A stretch of 64,000 bases of DNA from Panonychus citri (Eukaryota; Arthropoda; Arachnida; Trombidiformes; Tetranychidae): the NCBI RefSeq assembly GCF_014898815.1, contig NW_026515482.1, positions 2,418,001 to 2,482,000 of the forward strand, written 5' to 3'. The notes beneath the pieces are model-generated. The model searched no databases. It was not told where the DNA came from and saw only the letters and a program-made list of their open reading frames with translations. Both the position numbers and the translations under genes were made by a program. This document shows positions 24,601 to 36,653 of the stretch, piece after piece. Position 1 is the first letter of the stretch. Each line of letters opens with the position of its first letter.

Positions 24601-27600
24601 TTGTTTCTTTTTCACTTAATTTTGATTAATTTTAATCATATTCTGTCTCTCTTTTAAATTAGTTACGATGCAATTATGATTAACTGCCAGCAGTTAATTT
24701 TATCAACAATTAACTCAGATTTAGATTAGTGTCTTAATTGTTACTTTTTTGTTTCTTTATCATTTTTTTTACCCTTGAAACTAAATATTAAAGGTAAATC
24801 TGATTGTTACCTGTTATCCGATCTTATAATTGAGTTAATTATGACAGAATTGATTAAATCTACATGATTAAAACTAATTAACCAACTAATTCAATCGGAA
24901 TAGTGATCAATTGTGAGACAAATCTGTCAATCAAAGTCACAAATTCATAGACAAATTCAATTAATACCAATGACATTGATTCAATAGATTACAAACTCTC
25001 AATCAAACCAATAATTTTGAAAATGACATTGGTAAATTGTGACTTTGATTAACCAGGATTGAGAAAAATCAGTTAATCACAATACACTCATGAAAATCAA
25101 ATTGAATCTTAATTGTAATCAAGAAAATTATAATAATCATTTGATTGATATTCCTAATTTAATGATAAGCCTTCAAGTCATTTCTGATGAAAAAGTGATG
25201 ATGAAAACCTATTTTCGAGTGAAAATTTTGGCACCATTTGGTTTACCTGGTCAATCATTATCATCATCTTCTTCATCATCGTCTTCATCTTTAGCATCCT
25301 CATCATTGCCACCAACTCTTATATCATTACCACTCCTATCATCATCTTAATCATAAATTTGTTGATTATCGGTTGATTATAATCAACTAACTACTGATAC
25401 CCAAGTCCACACTTACCAACCTTTATTTTCCCCCTCTAAATTATCAGCTAATTGTAATTATATATCAATATTGGTCAGTTAATATTAATCAAGCTTTATT
25501 TTTGATTCAATAAAAAGGAATCAAGTTAAATACAATTAACTGATTGCGATTTCATTTCATATAAATATAAATTACTAATGAGTTTTTATATCATTTAATT
25601 GTAAATTTATTTATACGATTTTGTTTATAAGGACCTCCAAAGCTTTAGATAGATTAATTTAATTGTGGTAATTAACTGCTTCTATTGATTTAGTTTAAAT
25701 TAATCACACATTGACTTTCATTGATAATCAATAAATCATTGTAATTGGTAATCTTGATAATTTGATTACAGTTAATTGTTGACCTGTTTTCCTTTCACTC
25801 TTGATAATAATTAAGTCTTTTTTTTTAATTATTATTATTATTTACTTTCTATCAGTTGATTCAATCAACGGATTGGGTTTAATATTAGATTGTTACAATT
25901 TAGGTTAATGGTTTTGATAATAATACATTTATCTAGTTGATTAATTTGATTTACTTTGCGGATAAATGTTTTTTTATGCTTTTCCAAGCAATTGGTTGAT
26001 TGTTAAGTGTATTGTCAATAACAGAGGCTCAATTGTTGGCTTAATTGTAACCACATCTTCATGCTTAATTGTCATTCCTGTTAATTGTTTCCCATAAACT
26101 GTTGATTATTTAAAGTCCATTGGTTTTCAATGGGTTTTACTTGAAATTGTCACCTTTTTACCACAATTAAATCAACAATTATCTAATGACAATTTAAACT
26201 ACCATTTGGACAATGAAAATCCTCTCAAAATTCATCACAATCAACTAATTGTTGTTATGTTATAAATTTCAAATTTTTTGCAATTTAAGTTTAAATGTTA
26301 ATGATAACGTTTTGATCACATAGATGGCGCTCGAAAGTCTTAATTGTTGTGCAAATAGTTTTGATTAAAAGTTGTTTTTAATTGTCAATTAAAATATCAC
26401 CATTTCATGATTTAACAATTAAGCTACAGACTGAATGACCAGTTAACACTATTTTAATTTAAAATTGATAGTTAATTGTTACAACATTGATCAGGTGAAA
26501 AGGGTTAATGATTATCTGTAATCATTAATCATTTTTGAAACAATTAACAGCATTAACTAAAACAATTGTGACAATAATAAAATTGAAAAGGCTAATTGAA
26601 TTGTACATTATACTTGATAATGATTGATAATTAATTCACATGAAAAGTTTATTTGTAAATTAAAATGATTATAAGTTAATTTAATGAAACTGAATTAATT
26701 TAATATCGATAATCATATAATTAAAGTTAATCCTTTTGTATTTCAATTGCTACTTGATAATGATTAAGTAATTATCCATTATTATCAGTTTTAAATTAGA
26801 AATGGAATAACAATTAAAAGTGATCAGTGATTAATAACAAATCAATTTGGAAAGTTTTTTTTTGTAAATTAACTGAAATCAGTTAATTGTGAGCATTTTA
26901 GATTATATAAGTTAATAACAATTTAGTTGATTGTTAATAGCCAACGTTAATTGTAAACAAAAAATAAACGGTTTCATGTTTTTGATGATATTATTATCAA
27001 AGCTAATTAGCTTAACAATTAACGTTTCAATTGCAATACGATCTCATTAACAATTAACTATTAATTTCATTCTGATTACAATTAACTACTCCTGTTAATC
27101 AATTCTCAATTTAGTTAACTGATTACAATGAATTACGTGTATATAAATTATAACTAATTCTTAACAATCAAAACTGATTAAAAGGTTTACCAGGCTAATC
27201 AACGATGATGATGATCAGTAACAATCAAGCAAATTAACTTTTTAAACCACAATTAATTTAATCCATACACAAACATCTTAATCATGATTAAGTTTAACTC
27301 TTTTAATTTTCCTAATCCATTCATTGATCAATTTAACAAAAATCTTAAACATGTTAATCATTATAATCATGATTAGGATTCATCATGATGATTACCATTC
27401 AATACAATTTAAATCAAGGTAACTATTAATTTAGAAACTTAAATTACCCTTTCAAGATTTATCATTTAGATTGAAGTAATAATATGACCAGATAAATGGT
27501 AATTAAGTTAATCATTACAATAATTACAATCATTGCATTGATACTCATTCCCATGGACTTAATTATAACAATCAGTTAATTTAATCAATAACAATTGTCA

Positions 27601-29290
27601 TAAAAAAAACTTTTGATTGTAGTTGATTGTTCAAATGATTCAAAAAACGGGTAACCCTGATCTTTGAAAAGTGACCTGCAATCAACAATTAACATTTAAT
27701 TGTGGTAATTTAGATAACGATAACAATGATGATGATGATGAAGATGATGATGATGATAAGGATGAGGATGATAAAATAAGGTAGGAGGGGGTCAAAGATG
27801 AAGATGACCCAATCCAAAGTTTAATTTATAGCCAATTGATATTAATCATATGATATCAGTTTAATTTACCTCCAAGGGGTAATTGTTTTAATTGTTTTAA
27901 TTGTTTGTGTGTGTGTTTGTTTACCAATTAAATATTTAAACTGTAATTTAAATTGATTCATAACTTTTAAATTAATTGTGTAATAAATATTACAATTTAT
28001 TCAATCATGATTAATGTTTAACCTTAAATTGTAAGAAGCGGAAAAATCAATCAATCCTAATCACGAATCGATCATGGCGACAAAAACACTTTTCGAACTC
28101 AATTGTCGATAGAGGCCAAATTGAGGCTATTCTCATATCGAAATGCACTGAAAATGTGATCTATTATTATTCCATTAACGATAGTTGACTCAATAAGTTT
28201 TCGAAAAACTTTTGAACTTTTTTTTCTCGAAAATAGTCCAAATTCCTCGAATCATTTGATTCGTCTCTCGATTTTGTTTTTTATTTGTCCTAATTTTTGT
28301 TGATTTACTTGATTATCGTTTACTTATATCAACACAGAGATTGGAAAGTGTTTCAATATTTGATTGTGGTCAAAATCTTGATGATTATTACTATTTTTAT
28401 CTTATTGTGACCTCTAATTTAGCCTCGGGCGTAATTGATCAACAATCAATAATTTTGTTTTTCTTTTGATTTGAATAAATTTTTCTTATCAAAATAATCA
28501 ACAAATTGTTAATAAATTCATTATTATAAAAAGTTGTTGACATCAACACAAGCAATTGAAAGGTTGATACACTAATCAAATCAGTTAATTACATTTAACA
28601 ATCAACTGAATCTATAGAAAACCATTAAATGAGCTTATTAATTAATAAATTGTTGTTAAAATCTGTTCAATTAATTTAGGTTCAATCTGATTAGGTGGTG
28701 AAATAAAAAATTTTAATTAACCTTTATTTACTCAGATCGATTTGTAATTATAATTAGTTGATCTAATTGTAAATATTAATAGTTACAATTAAACTGATTT
28801 GAAATGATCTTAATAGTTAATCAGATTCGCGAAAGTCAACAATTTAAACCTATTGATTTACGTTTGAAAATTATCATAATTTGATTACAATAATAATCGG
28901 CTGGATATAATAACTGGTTTAAATTAAATTACCATGAGAATAGGAAAAAATCATGATAACAATTAACAAATGATTACCATAAAAATAAAATGTCAGAACA
29001 ATTTAATTAGTAAAATTAGTGAAAATTTGATTTTTTATTACTTTTTGATTCTAATTGTTGATTGTTGATTCGGTTTGATTTGATTTGATTTTGTTTTCTC
29101 CCAATCAAGATGATAATTATGACTGAAACTTTTTTCTATTCGTGACAATTAAGTTAAATCGTTTACAATTAAAGTCTCAGAATAATCAACCGGAATGAAT
29201 GCACTAGAAGGAATGATTAAAATTACTCTGATTAATCAATAACCAATGATTAACTAATCACGATTAAGAAAAACTGTAATTGTTAAAAAC
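15223..29290. other. Long non-coding stretch, probably intron
   Basis: Fourteen kilobases with no supported exon or RNA gene. Content is AT-rich word-repetitive DNA with small microsatellites: (CT)n at 15599-15629, (TG)n near 15685-15705, and ATC/GAT repeats near 16130-16200, 16810-16830 and 27725-27775. It also holds an imperfect hairpin at 24929-25050, a CTCF-like word at 26317-26332 and a TCGA-rich island at 28063-28272. If the 14211 exon joins the 36654 exon, all of this is intron. Confidence 0.5.
15599..15629. repeat. (CT)n microsatellite
   Basis: Uninterrupted CT dinucleotide run of about fifteen units, followed some 55 bases later by a (TG)n run. Confidence 0.9.
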
Positions 29291-29292
29291 GA

Positions 29293-29349
29293 GCATCAAA
29301 GACAAACCCAAACAATGTTAACATTGTTTTTTCAGGTTCACTCATCATA
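29293..29349 (-). promoter_or_regulatory. SECIS element candidate (selenocysteine insertion) of the glutathione peroxidase mRNA
   Basis: Read on the minus strand, a type II SECIS fold can be drawn. The 5' core ATGA is at 29348-29345. Helix 2 is formed by the next 12 bases (29344-29333) against 29309-29298, with one bulged T and several G-T pairs. The unpaired AAA is at 29332-29330. Helix 3 is the arm AAACAATG (29329-29322) pairing with CATTGTTT (29317-29310) around a TTAA loop. The 3' core is TTGATG (29299-29294), whose GA faces the GA of ATGA. It lies about 240 bases after the stop codon, a usual position for an animal SECIS. The fold was drawn by eye, not scored. Confidence 0.7.
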
Positions 29350-29589
29350 AAGAGATAATTAATTGTCACTAAAGATCAAGTTGATCATAATCATGAAATG
29401 TCCAACAATCAAAAAAAAGATGAACCCAATTAAGAGGACGACAAAAAAAAGTTAACAGTTAACAATTTGACATAATTATCAACATGATTTTTTAGCTGTT
29501 GATCGTTATTATTACAATCAAATGTAATTTGGCTTTGATTTGGAATAGTTTTTATTGATCCTGTTCAATTGTGATCACAATTGAATTTA

Positions 29590-31443
29590 TTAATCACGTA
29601 CTTCAGCTGATGATAATGATGATGATGGTGGTGAACTTTTCGATGGCGATGGTGCTAATGAAGATGATGAAGATAACGGTAATGATGAGGATGAGAGAGA
29701 TGAAGACGAAGCCGCTGTTGATCTTCGTGTTAGAAGATATTCAATATCATCGGCAATATAATAAGGATCGATCGAGGCATCGTAGCGTTTGTAGATTAGT
29801 CCAGTTTCAGGTTCGATAAGAAACTTTTCCCAATTCCATTTAACGTCTCGTTCATTGAAAGGTGAATAAAATAATTGCGATTGACTATTAAAGTTAATCT
29901 TAGTCGATGGACACGAGCGTTTCAAGAATGACCAGAGCGGGTGTTCACTGCCCCCGTTAACGTCAATTTTCATGGTTAAATTAAAATCAGGAACGAAACC
30001 TTTACCTGGTCGGACATATTTGATTCCGTTGAGAATTTCCTTTGCCCCTGATCCTGGTTCTTGCTGTGGAAACACAATTAACAACAATTTAGTTGATCTT
30101 TCATTTAGTTTTCTTGTAATTGTTTACAATCAGTTGATTTACTTTTAATTTTCCAATAGTTTTGGTTTTGTTAATTGTTTATGATTGAGGGGAATTGAGT
30201 TTTTTTTTCTTACTTTTGGACTTGATTGTTGATTTGGATGCTTTAATTTGCTCATTTATAATTAACTGAATTATAATTGTGAAATCAATTAATTGTTGTT
30301 ATTTGGTCTTTTGTTTTGTATCATTTAAACGGTTAATTGTTTGACCTTTAAATTGTTCATTGATTGTGATCTTGTTTATTTTTTTTTCTTCTATCTGATT
30401 ATTATTATTACTATTTAGTTAATTGTGATTCCGGTTAATTAAATCATTGGACCTTAAAGATTGTCTTTAAATTGGTCTCATTAATTGCTTCACATTTATA
30501 ACACCTTTCTAATTAACAATTAGCTAATTATCTTGCATGTTTATAATAATATACACTAATTAACTTGATAATTGTTATTGATGATCCTCTCGAAAAAGTA
30601 AAAGTCAATTTTTGTCAAAAAGTTAATTCAGTTAATTGTGACACCAAAACAAAAAAAAACAAGATCACAATCAAAATTTGCACTTAATTGTTTATTAAAT
30701 TTGGCAAATAAAAAGTCATAAATATTGATCAACAATCAACTGAATTATAATCAATAGTTTTCATTCAACAATCGAGATGAGAAAAAAAAAATCAATCGAT
30801 CAAAACAATTTAACCAAATAATCAAGAATCGATTACATGATAAAAAATTATCGATGTTTATTGATAATTAATAAAGATCATCCAATTTTTTTTTCTCAAT
30901 CACAATCAGAAAATCACATGAAATAATTTGTTAATTTTTTTAGTTTCACCGAAAACACCAACAACAATTAACGATCATAATCAATACGAAAAACAATAAC
31001 TCGACTAAAAAAACTCAATTAGAAACTAAGTGGTTGTAAGTTTTGTTGATGTTTCGAATTGGTAATGAAGAAATTTTTTAATTGTTCGATAGTTAATTAC
31101 TTACCATTCCAAATTGATTACATGGGAAACCGATTATAGTTAACTGATCATGTCCAAAACGTTCGAGAAGTGCATTCATTCCGATATAGTGATGGGTATA
31201 ACCTCAGTAAGTGGCCACATTGACCAATAGAATGGCCTTGTGTTGATGGTCAGCTAAGGAAATGTCGATTTCCTGATGAATATCCTTAATTGTATATTCA
31301 TAGATACTGTAATCAGGGGGAGGAGGTGAACATCGAGTGTAATTAACTTGACCAGCAACATAATCTTTCTCGGACAACCATTGACCATTGACGGTAATGG
31401 TCATCACCATTAACGTCAATAAGCAGCACAATTGGTCAATCAT
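29590..31443 (-). CDS. Secreted selenocysteine glutathione peroxidase (two exons, in-frame TGA)
   Basis: Exon 1 is 31443..31105 and exon 2 is 30063..29590, joined in phase 0 across a GTAAGT...TTCCACAG intron, giving 270 residues. Residues 1-20 (MIDQLCCLLTLMVMTITVNG) look like a signal peptide, so the enzyme should be secreted or luminal, like GPX3-type proteins. The active site reads NVATY-TGA-GYT; the TGA at 31206-31204 is codon 80, exactly where the family has selenocysteine. The other catalytic residues are present: Gln114 (QEPG), Trp189 and Asn190 (KWNWEKF), plus the motifs GFPCNQFG and KYVRPGKGFVPDF. The reaction is glutathione-dependent reduction of H2O2 and lipid hydroperoxides. Odd: after EYLLTRR the protein carries a Ser/Pro-rich tail of about 40 residues not typical of the family. 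The start is the first ATG giving a signal peptide; the frame further upstream has no ATG. The gene lies antisense inside the presumed 21-kb intron of the TOG-cassette gene. Confidence 0.92.
31204..31206 (-). other. Recoded TGA (selenocysteine codon 80)
   Basis: On the minus strand the codon order is GCC ACT TAC TGA GGT TAT ACC. The family consensus at this point is selenocysteine followed by Gly and Thr/Tyr. The frame stays open and homologous for 190 codons on the far side, across an intron, so this is recoding and not a nonsense mutation. Confidence 0.9.
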
Positions 31444-34400
31444 AATGATTGTTGACTTTACTTTTTGTATAACCAATCAAATTGTTGGTTGATTAGTTTT
31501 AATAGTTAGCACAGTTGATTGACAATTTAAAAACCACACAGCGACAATTATGAATGATGAATTATCCAAATGATTACCAACAATTTACCTGGTTACCATT
31601 GGAATGGTTAATAAATCAAAACTAAATTACGTTTTAATATCATATTTTCATGAAGAGATGATGATAATTAAGTTGATTGTGATGATTAAGATGAAGATGA
31701 TGATTCAACTCTTGAAATTTGATGATAATAGGAAATTATTAATCAAGAAAATCCTTCAACTCCAATTAACTGTTGAGGAGGAATAGTTTTATCACTGGAA
31801 TCAAATTAACTTTAATCATCAACTTGATTGTGTTTGTATTAGTTATATGATCAGATTGTTGGATTAATACAAAATTAAAGTGATTTAGTTGATTGTTGAT
31901 TTACTTGTTGTGTCCTTGTTTTGGTGATCAAGTAAAATGAAATGAAATTGGTTTTGTTGATTGTTGATTGTTGATTTTTGTTGATTGTGAAAGTAAAAAA
32001 AAAAGTGTTAACTATTTATTGTAATCTTATTGATGATGATGATGATGATAGTGAAAATGATTTGTTAACTGAATCAATCTGATCACAACAATTAAGGAAA
32101 AAAATTAAAGTGAAAATAGTTTGTTAACTGATGCACAATGTTGTAGGTGAAATCAATTGAATGTTAATCAATTAACTAAATTAAAAAAAGTGTCCAGTTA
32201 ACAATTTATATTTATATTTGTGATCAAGTATGTTGTGTATGCTGTTGATTAGTTGATTGTTGTATCTGGTTACTGTTAATTAACCATATTGAGTGTCTCA
32301 TATTATTGAATCAAATATTTTCAGCTGGTTAATGTTATCAAGATTTTAGTTTTAATTTAGATCAGTTAATTGTATTGAATTTTGATTGTTGATTGTGAAC
32401 AAAAAGTAAAAATCTTCCCAAACAACAATCAATTTTAATTGTAAATTCCAGATAAAAATTGATCAATGTTAATCAACTCTTGGTGACGATTTTATCTCTT
32501 AATCAAATTTACCAGCAATTAGTTAATTGTATCAACTTTACCATTTTTATAATCAACATTTGTTTTATAACAATTTAACTAAACTTTAAACTTTTACTTA
32601 ATTATAACCTTGATTAAATTAACCAGAAGCCTCATCGTGAGTGTTGAGTTAATTGGTTGTGATTAACAACAATTGAGAAGTTAATTGTGTATGTTAACAA
32701 AAAGAAGTGGTAACAATTAAAAATTAAATTGAAGAAGCGAAAATAATTAATATATGAAAAGAAATCACTGAATTTAATTTGATTACTGAAATTTAATTAA
32801 AGCCTTTCAATTGTTGTTCAATTGATTCAATTGATTAGTTGGTTAGATTTAAATTGTTGCAACAATTTAAATTAAATCGTGATCAGTTAATCATTGGTAT
32901 TGTTGGAAAAGTTTATTTTTTCCCTATTCTTTGTATAATTTTTTTTTCTCATAATAGTTAATTGTTGAGCTAAATTGTTTCAGAGTTTTCTTGATTAACC
33001 AAACAATTTGATTACCTTGTAACTGTGTTGATCTACTTTTAAATTAAACAAAATTAAATTCAACTGATTAACAATTAACTTTTCTAATCCTATTATTAAA
33101 GTACTTGAAAACTTTATTTTCACAATTAAATGATAATCATACTTAATTTTTAAATACTGATCAGAGTTAATTGTGTTGATATGATTTAATAATTTACCTT
33201 GACTTGAAACATTTAATTGTAACAATCAACATTTTGATCACTTAATTGTTCATATTTGAGTTTGGATTGTAACAATTGATTGTAAATCATGAAAGTTTGT
33301 TGATTGTTGATTAAAAGGCAAAATATGAAAAATTTTCAATCTAAAAAAAGTTAATTACTATTAGTTAATTGTGATTAAGATTTTGTTAATTCTTAATTTC
33401 TGTTAAATCAACAATTAATTGATTCAGTTGATGGTGTAGTTAAGTTATCAAAGATGATTAAAAAGTGTTGATTAACTATTAATTATCATGTAAGTAAAAT
33501 ATTTACTAATTAATTGTAAATGTTTGATTTTCAATCATCAACAATTTATTAATCTGCTAATTGTAACAATCAATTTCTTGTTGATTGTAAACAATTTGAA
33601 ACTTTTCAATTAATCAATTGATGATATTTTTTTCACATTTATGTCATCCTCTTAATCATAATCATCATCAAGTTAATCATCATAAATACATTTTTTTTTA
33701 ATAATCGCCTGGAGCAATTTATAAATTGTAAACTATTTAGTTAACTTTTTACCCAACAATTTATGATTAATATTTGATAATAATTAAAAATCATGTTTAT
33801 CACATTAAAAACAATAATCAAATTGTATTTACTTTTCAATGATTTATAAATCATGTTGATAATTAATTGTTTTCAAAAAAGGTAACAGCAATTTACTAAT
33901 TGTTATTAACAATATTTGTCAATAAAAGTAAAATTGTTGATGATTAGTTAATGATTGTTTATTTAAATTGTGACTCTTGAAACTTAATTGTTTTCAAATT
34001 CTTATTCAAATATTTAAAACTTTTATATTAAATTGTGATCAATCAGTTAGTAAAATTAACAATTAACTACAATAATAATTTGAAGGTTAATCTAATCAAT
34101 ATTATAATCGCCTACCATTAAATCAAAATCCTTAATTATCAACCGTTAATCGTTGATTGTTGTTGATTAATGTCGTTATTGTCCTTCAGATGATTACTTC
34201 CTACTTGATTGTAACGATCGACAATTAATAAATTGTTGTCAATGCCCCCAATTGAATTAAAGTTTGGCTTCATCCAGAAAAACTAATCCTTACAATCAAA
34301 TTTATCAACAACAAAAAAATTAGTTTACTCAACAGTAGCAACAATTTAATATAATAACGGAAATGATTAGTTAATTGGGACAGTATTTAATTTAAATTGT

Positions 34401-36653
34401 GACTTTAAATCCAAATAATCAACCATTTATAGTTAGTTAATTATCATACAAATGATGAGGAAAAATTAGTAACTAATAACATGAGATTATGATTTAAGAT
34501 TAAACCTAATTATTTATTGCGATTTAGTTGATTGTAATCGTGATTAAATTATCAATTACCACAGGATAATCAAGTTAATCAACTCTTTGAACAAATAAGA
34601 AGGGCTAATTAAATTAGCCATAGATTATCATGATTGTGGTTTGTGTTTAATTAAACAAATTTTCTTAATTGCAATCAACAAGAATCATCATCATCATCAT
34701 CATCACCATCATCTGAAGTATCATCCTCATCAATCAAATTAATGATTCACCAATATGATAATGATAATTTACAATTAACTTTGTATTTGTGTGTGAGTCT
34801 ACAATTAATTTACCTGATTTACCTCAGCTCGATGATTAATAATATGATTAAACTGATTGTTGTTCAAAAATTAAGCCCAATGGCCTGATAGGGTTAATAT
34901 ACATCATTTTAATCATAATAAGGTTATAACAATTTACCATCATCATCATAATCAAGTTAATCATCTTCATCTTTATTTACCTTGATTACCTGTAGTGAGA
35001 ATCACAATTTCACGCTGACCTAAGTGAATTAAGGAACCAACATCCAAATGATTAAGGGTTAACAATTTAAAATTAGTAAACCAGTTAACATGTAATGATT
35101 TAAATTACTTCATCAACAAATAAACTAAAATTAAGATTAACAATCAACAACAAATCAAAATTGAAGAGAAAAAAATTTCACGCTTTTCGTAAAACAATTA
35201 AAATTATAATCAAAAATGATCATTGTAATTGAAGTAATATCAATTTAAATTGTTTTACCTGATCAACAACAATCAATGAATGAATGAATGAGAGAGTTAA
35301 ACAATTAAACTAATTTTGATCTTATTTTTTTTAATTGTAAACCAAGAATAAGTAATATGTATGTGATTCAATTTTAAATTGTTTCTTAATGGTGAAAATG
35401 ATGATCATTCAATTGATAAGAAATGTAATAAGTTAATTGTTTATTTGATCATTAGTAGTAAAATAAACAACAAAGGATCATGATTATAATTGTTAGTATG
35501 TAAACAAGATGAAGGGATAATTATGATTAAAGGCCAACGCAATTAACTTGATTGTTGTTATGGTGAAAATCAAGGTATTAACGTTGGCGTTGAATCCAAG
35601 GGTGACCTTGATATTATTACAACTTCCGTTCCTATGGGATTGATTGTAATTGATGAGATTAAATTGTAATCAACATGGACAAAGAAGATACAAATCAAAT
35701 GAAGATGAAGATAAAAAGAAACGGATGATGAGATGATGAAGAAAAGATTCAATACCATAACTGGTAACAGGTAAAAGCCCCTTAGCATCATCTTACTTTT
35801 CTCTCTCTCTCTCTTATCATCCTCATCCTCATCCTCATCTTCTCTTTCTCTCTCTCTCATATTTAACCGGCTCTACCCAAGCAAGTTACTATTCTCCTCC
35901 CTTAAGATCTCTCTCTCTCTCTCTCTCTCTTTCTACATTTTTTCATCTTCTCTTTCTGTATCATCATCGCCTTCTCAATCGCCTCCAATCCTTAAATGTA
36001 AACATTTCATTTTCTAAATAAACTTAATCTCACTTTAATTTCTTCGCCCAAATTGGGAAATGTTCAATTCTCCCTTATACAACCTCCAGAGAATTGATAA
36101 TTATCCATCTCACTCCTCAATCTCTCTCTCTCTCACTCACTCACGTAACTTTTCTTCATCATCATCTGTCATCTTTCCCTTGAAATCTCTTACTTTTCTT
36201 ACTCGAGAATCAATTTATTTCTGTGTTTCTCTTGTTGTTGTGTCCGTTTTACCTTTCTAATGATGCTGATCATCATCATCCAATTGATGAGGATGATAAA
36301 CCAAAAATTAAACTCACCTTGACTCTTTCTTTCCTCATCATCAGCATCAAATTAACAAAATGTTTCCATAATTTTAACCAATGGTTTAAAATTAACCATT
36401 GTCATCAATTAATATCAAATGTTATCCTTCAAAAGTATCTCATCAGTTGATTGTGTTAACATTGTTTAAAGATCAACAAATTATCAACAATTTACTCAAA
36501 ATTAAAAGTTAATTGTTCGCGATTAACTGGAAATTTACTAATATAAACATACAAATCAAAAAGTGTCTTTTCTTGTGATTGTTACAATTTTATTTTACCT
36601 TTGGATTAATTGTGTCACTAATTAAGATTATTATTCTCAATTCTAAATGACAG
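31444..36653. other. Non-coding region upstream of the peroxidase, probably intron of the TOG gene
   Basis: No supported coding sequence. The first part should contain the minus-strand promoter of the glutathione peroxidase. Small GAT/ATC repeats occur near 32030-32050 and 34685-34710. The last 850 bases turn CT-rich and are listed separately. Confidence 0.5.
35790..36200 (+). promoter_or_regulatory. CT-rich tract upstream of the first TOG cassette (possible internal promoter)
   Basis: Several (CT)n runs (35801-35814, 35846-35858, 35908-35930, 36121-36132) sit 450-850 bases before the exon at 36654. The tract looks like the CT-rich tract preceding the 14211 exon. An ATG at 36647-36649 lies in frame with the cassette (M-T-A-S-Q) and is preceded by an in-frame TAA. 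A shorter transcript starting here is therefore possible. Promoter activity is inferred. Confidence 0.35.

Noticed and set aside
25090..25350. 86-codon plus-strand frame ending in a poly-Ser run
   Set aside because: The Ser run is an ATC/TCT microsatellite; the start has no recognised domain and no phase-compatible splice sites were obvious. It could still be an unrecognised exon.
31204..31206. The TGA as a nonsense mutation making a pseudogene
   Set aside because: It sits exactly at the selenocysteine position, all other catalytic residues are intact, splice sites are good and a SECIS-like fold follows.
35570..35860. 96-codon minus-strand frame with Arg/Glu/Asp repeats and a hydrophobic segment
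   Set aside because: Antisense to the CT-rich tract; its charged start is the microsatellite read backwards.
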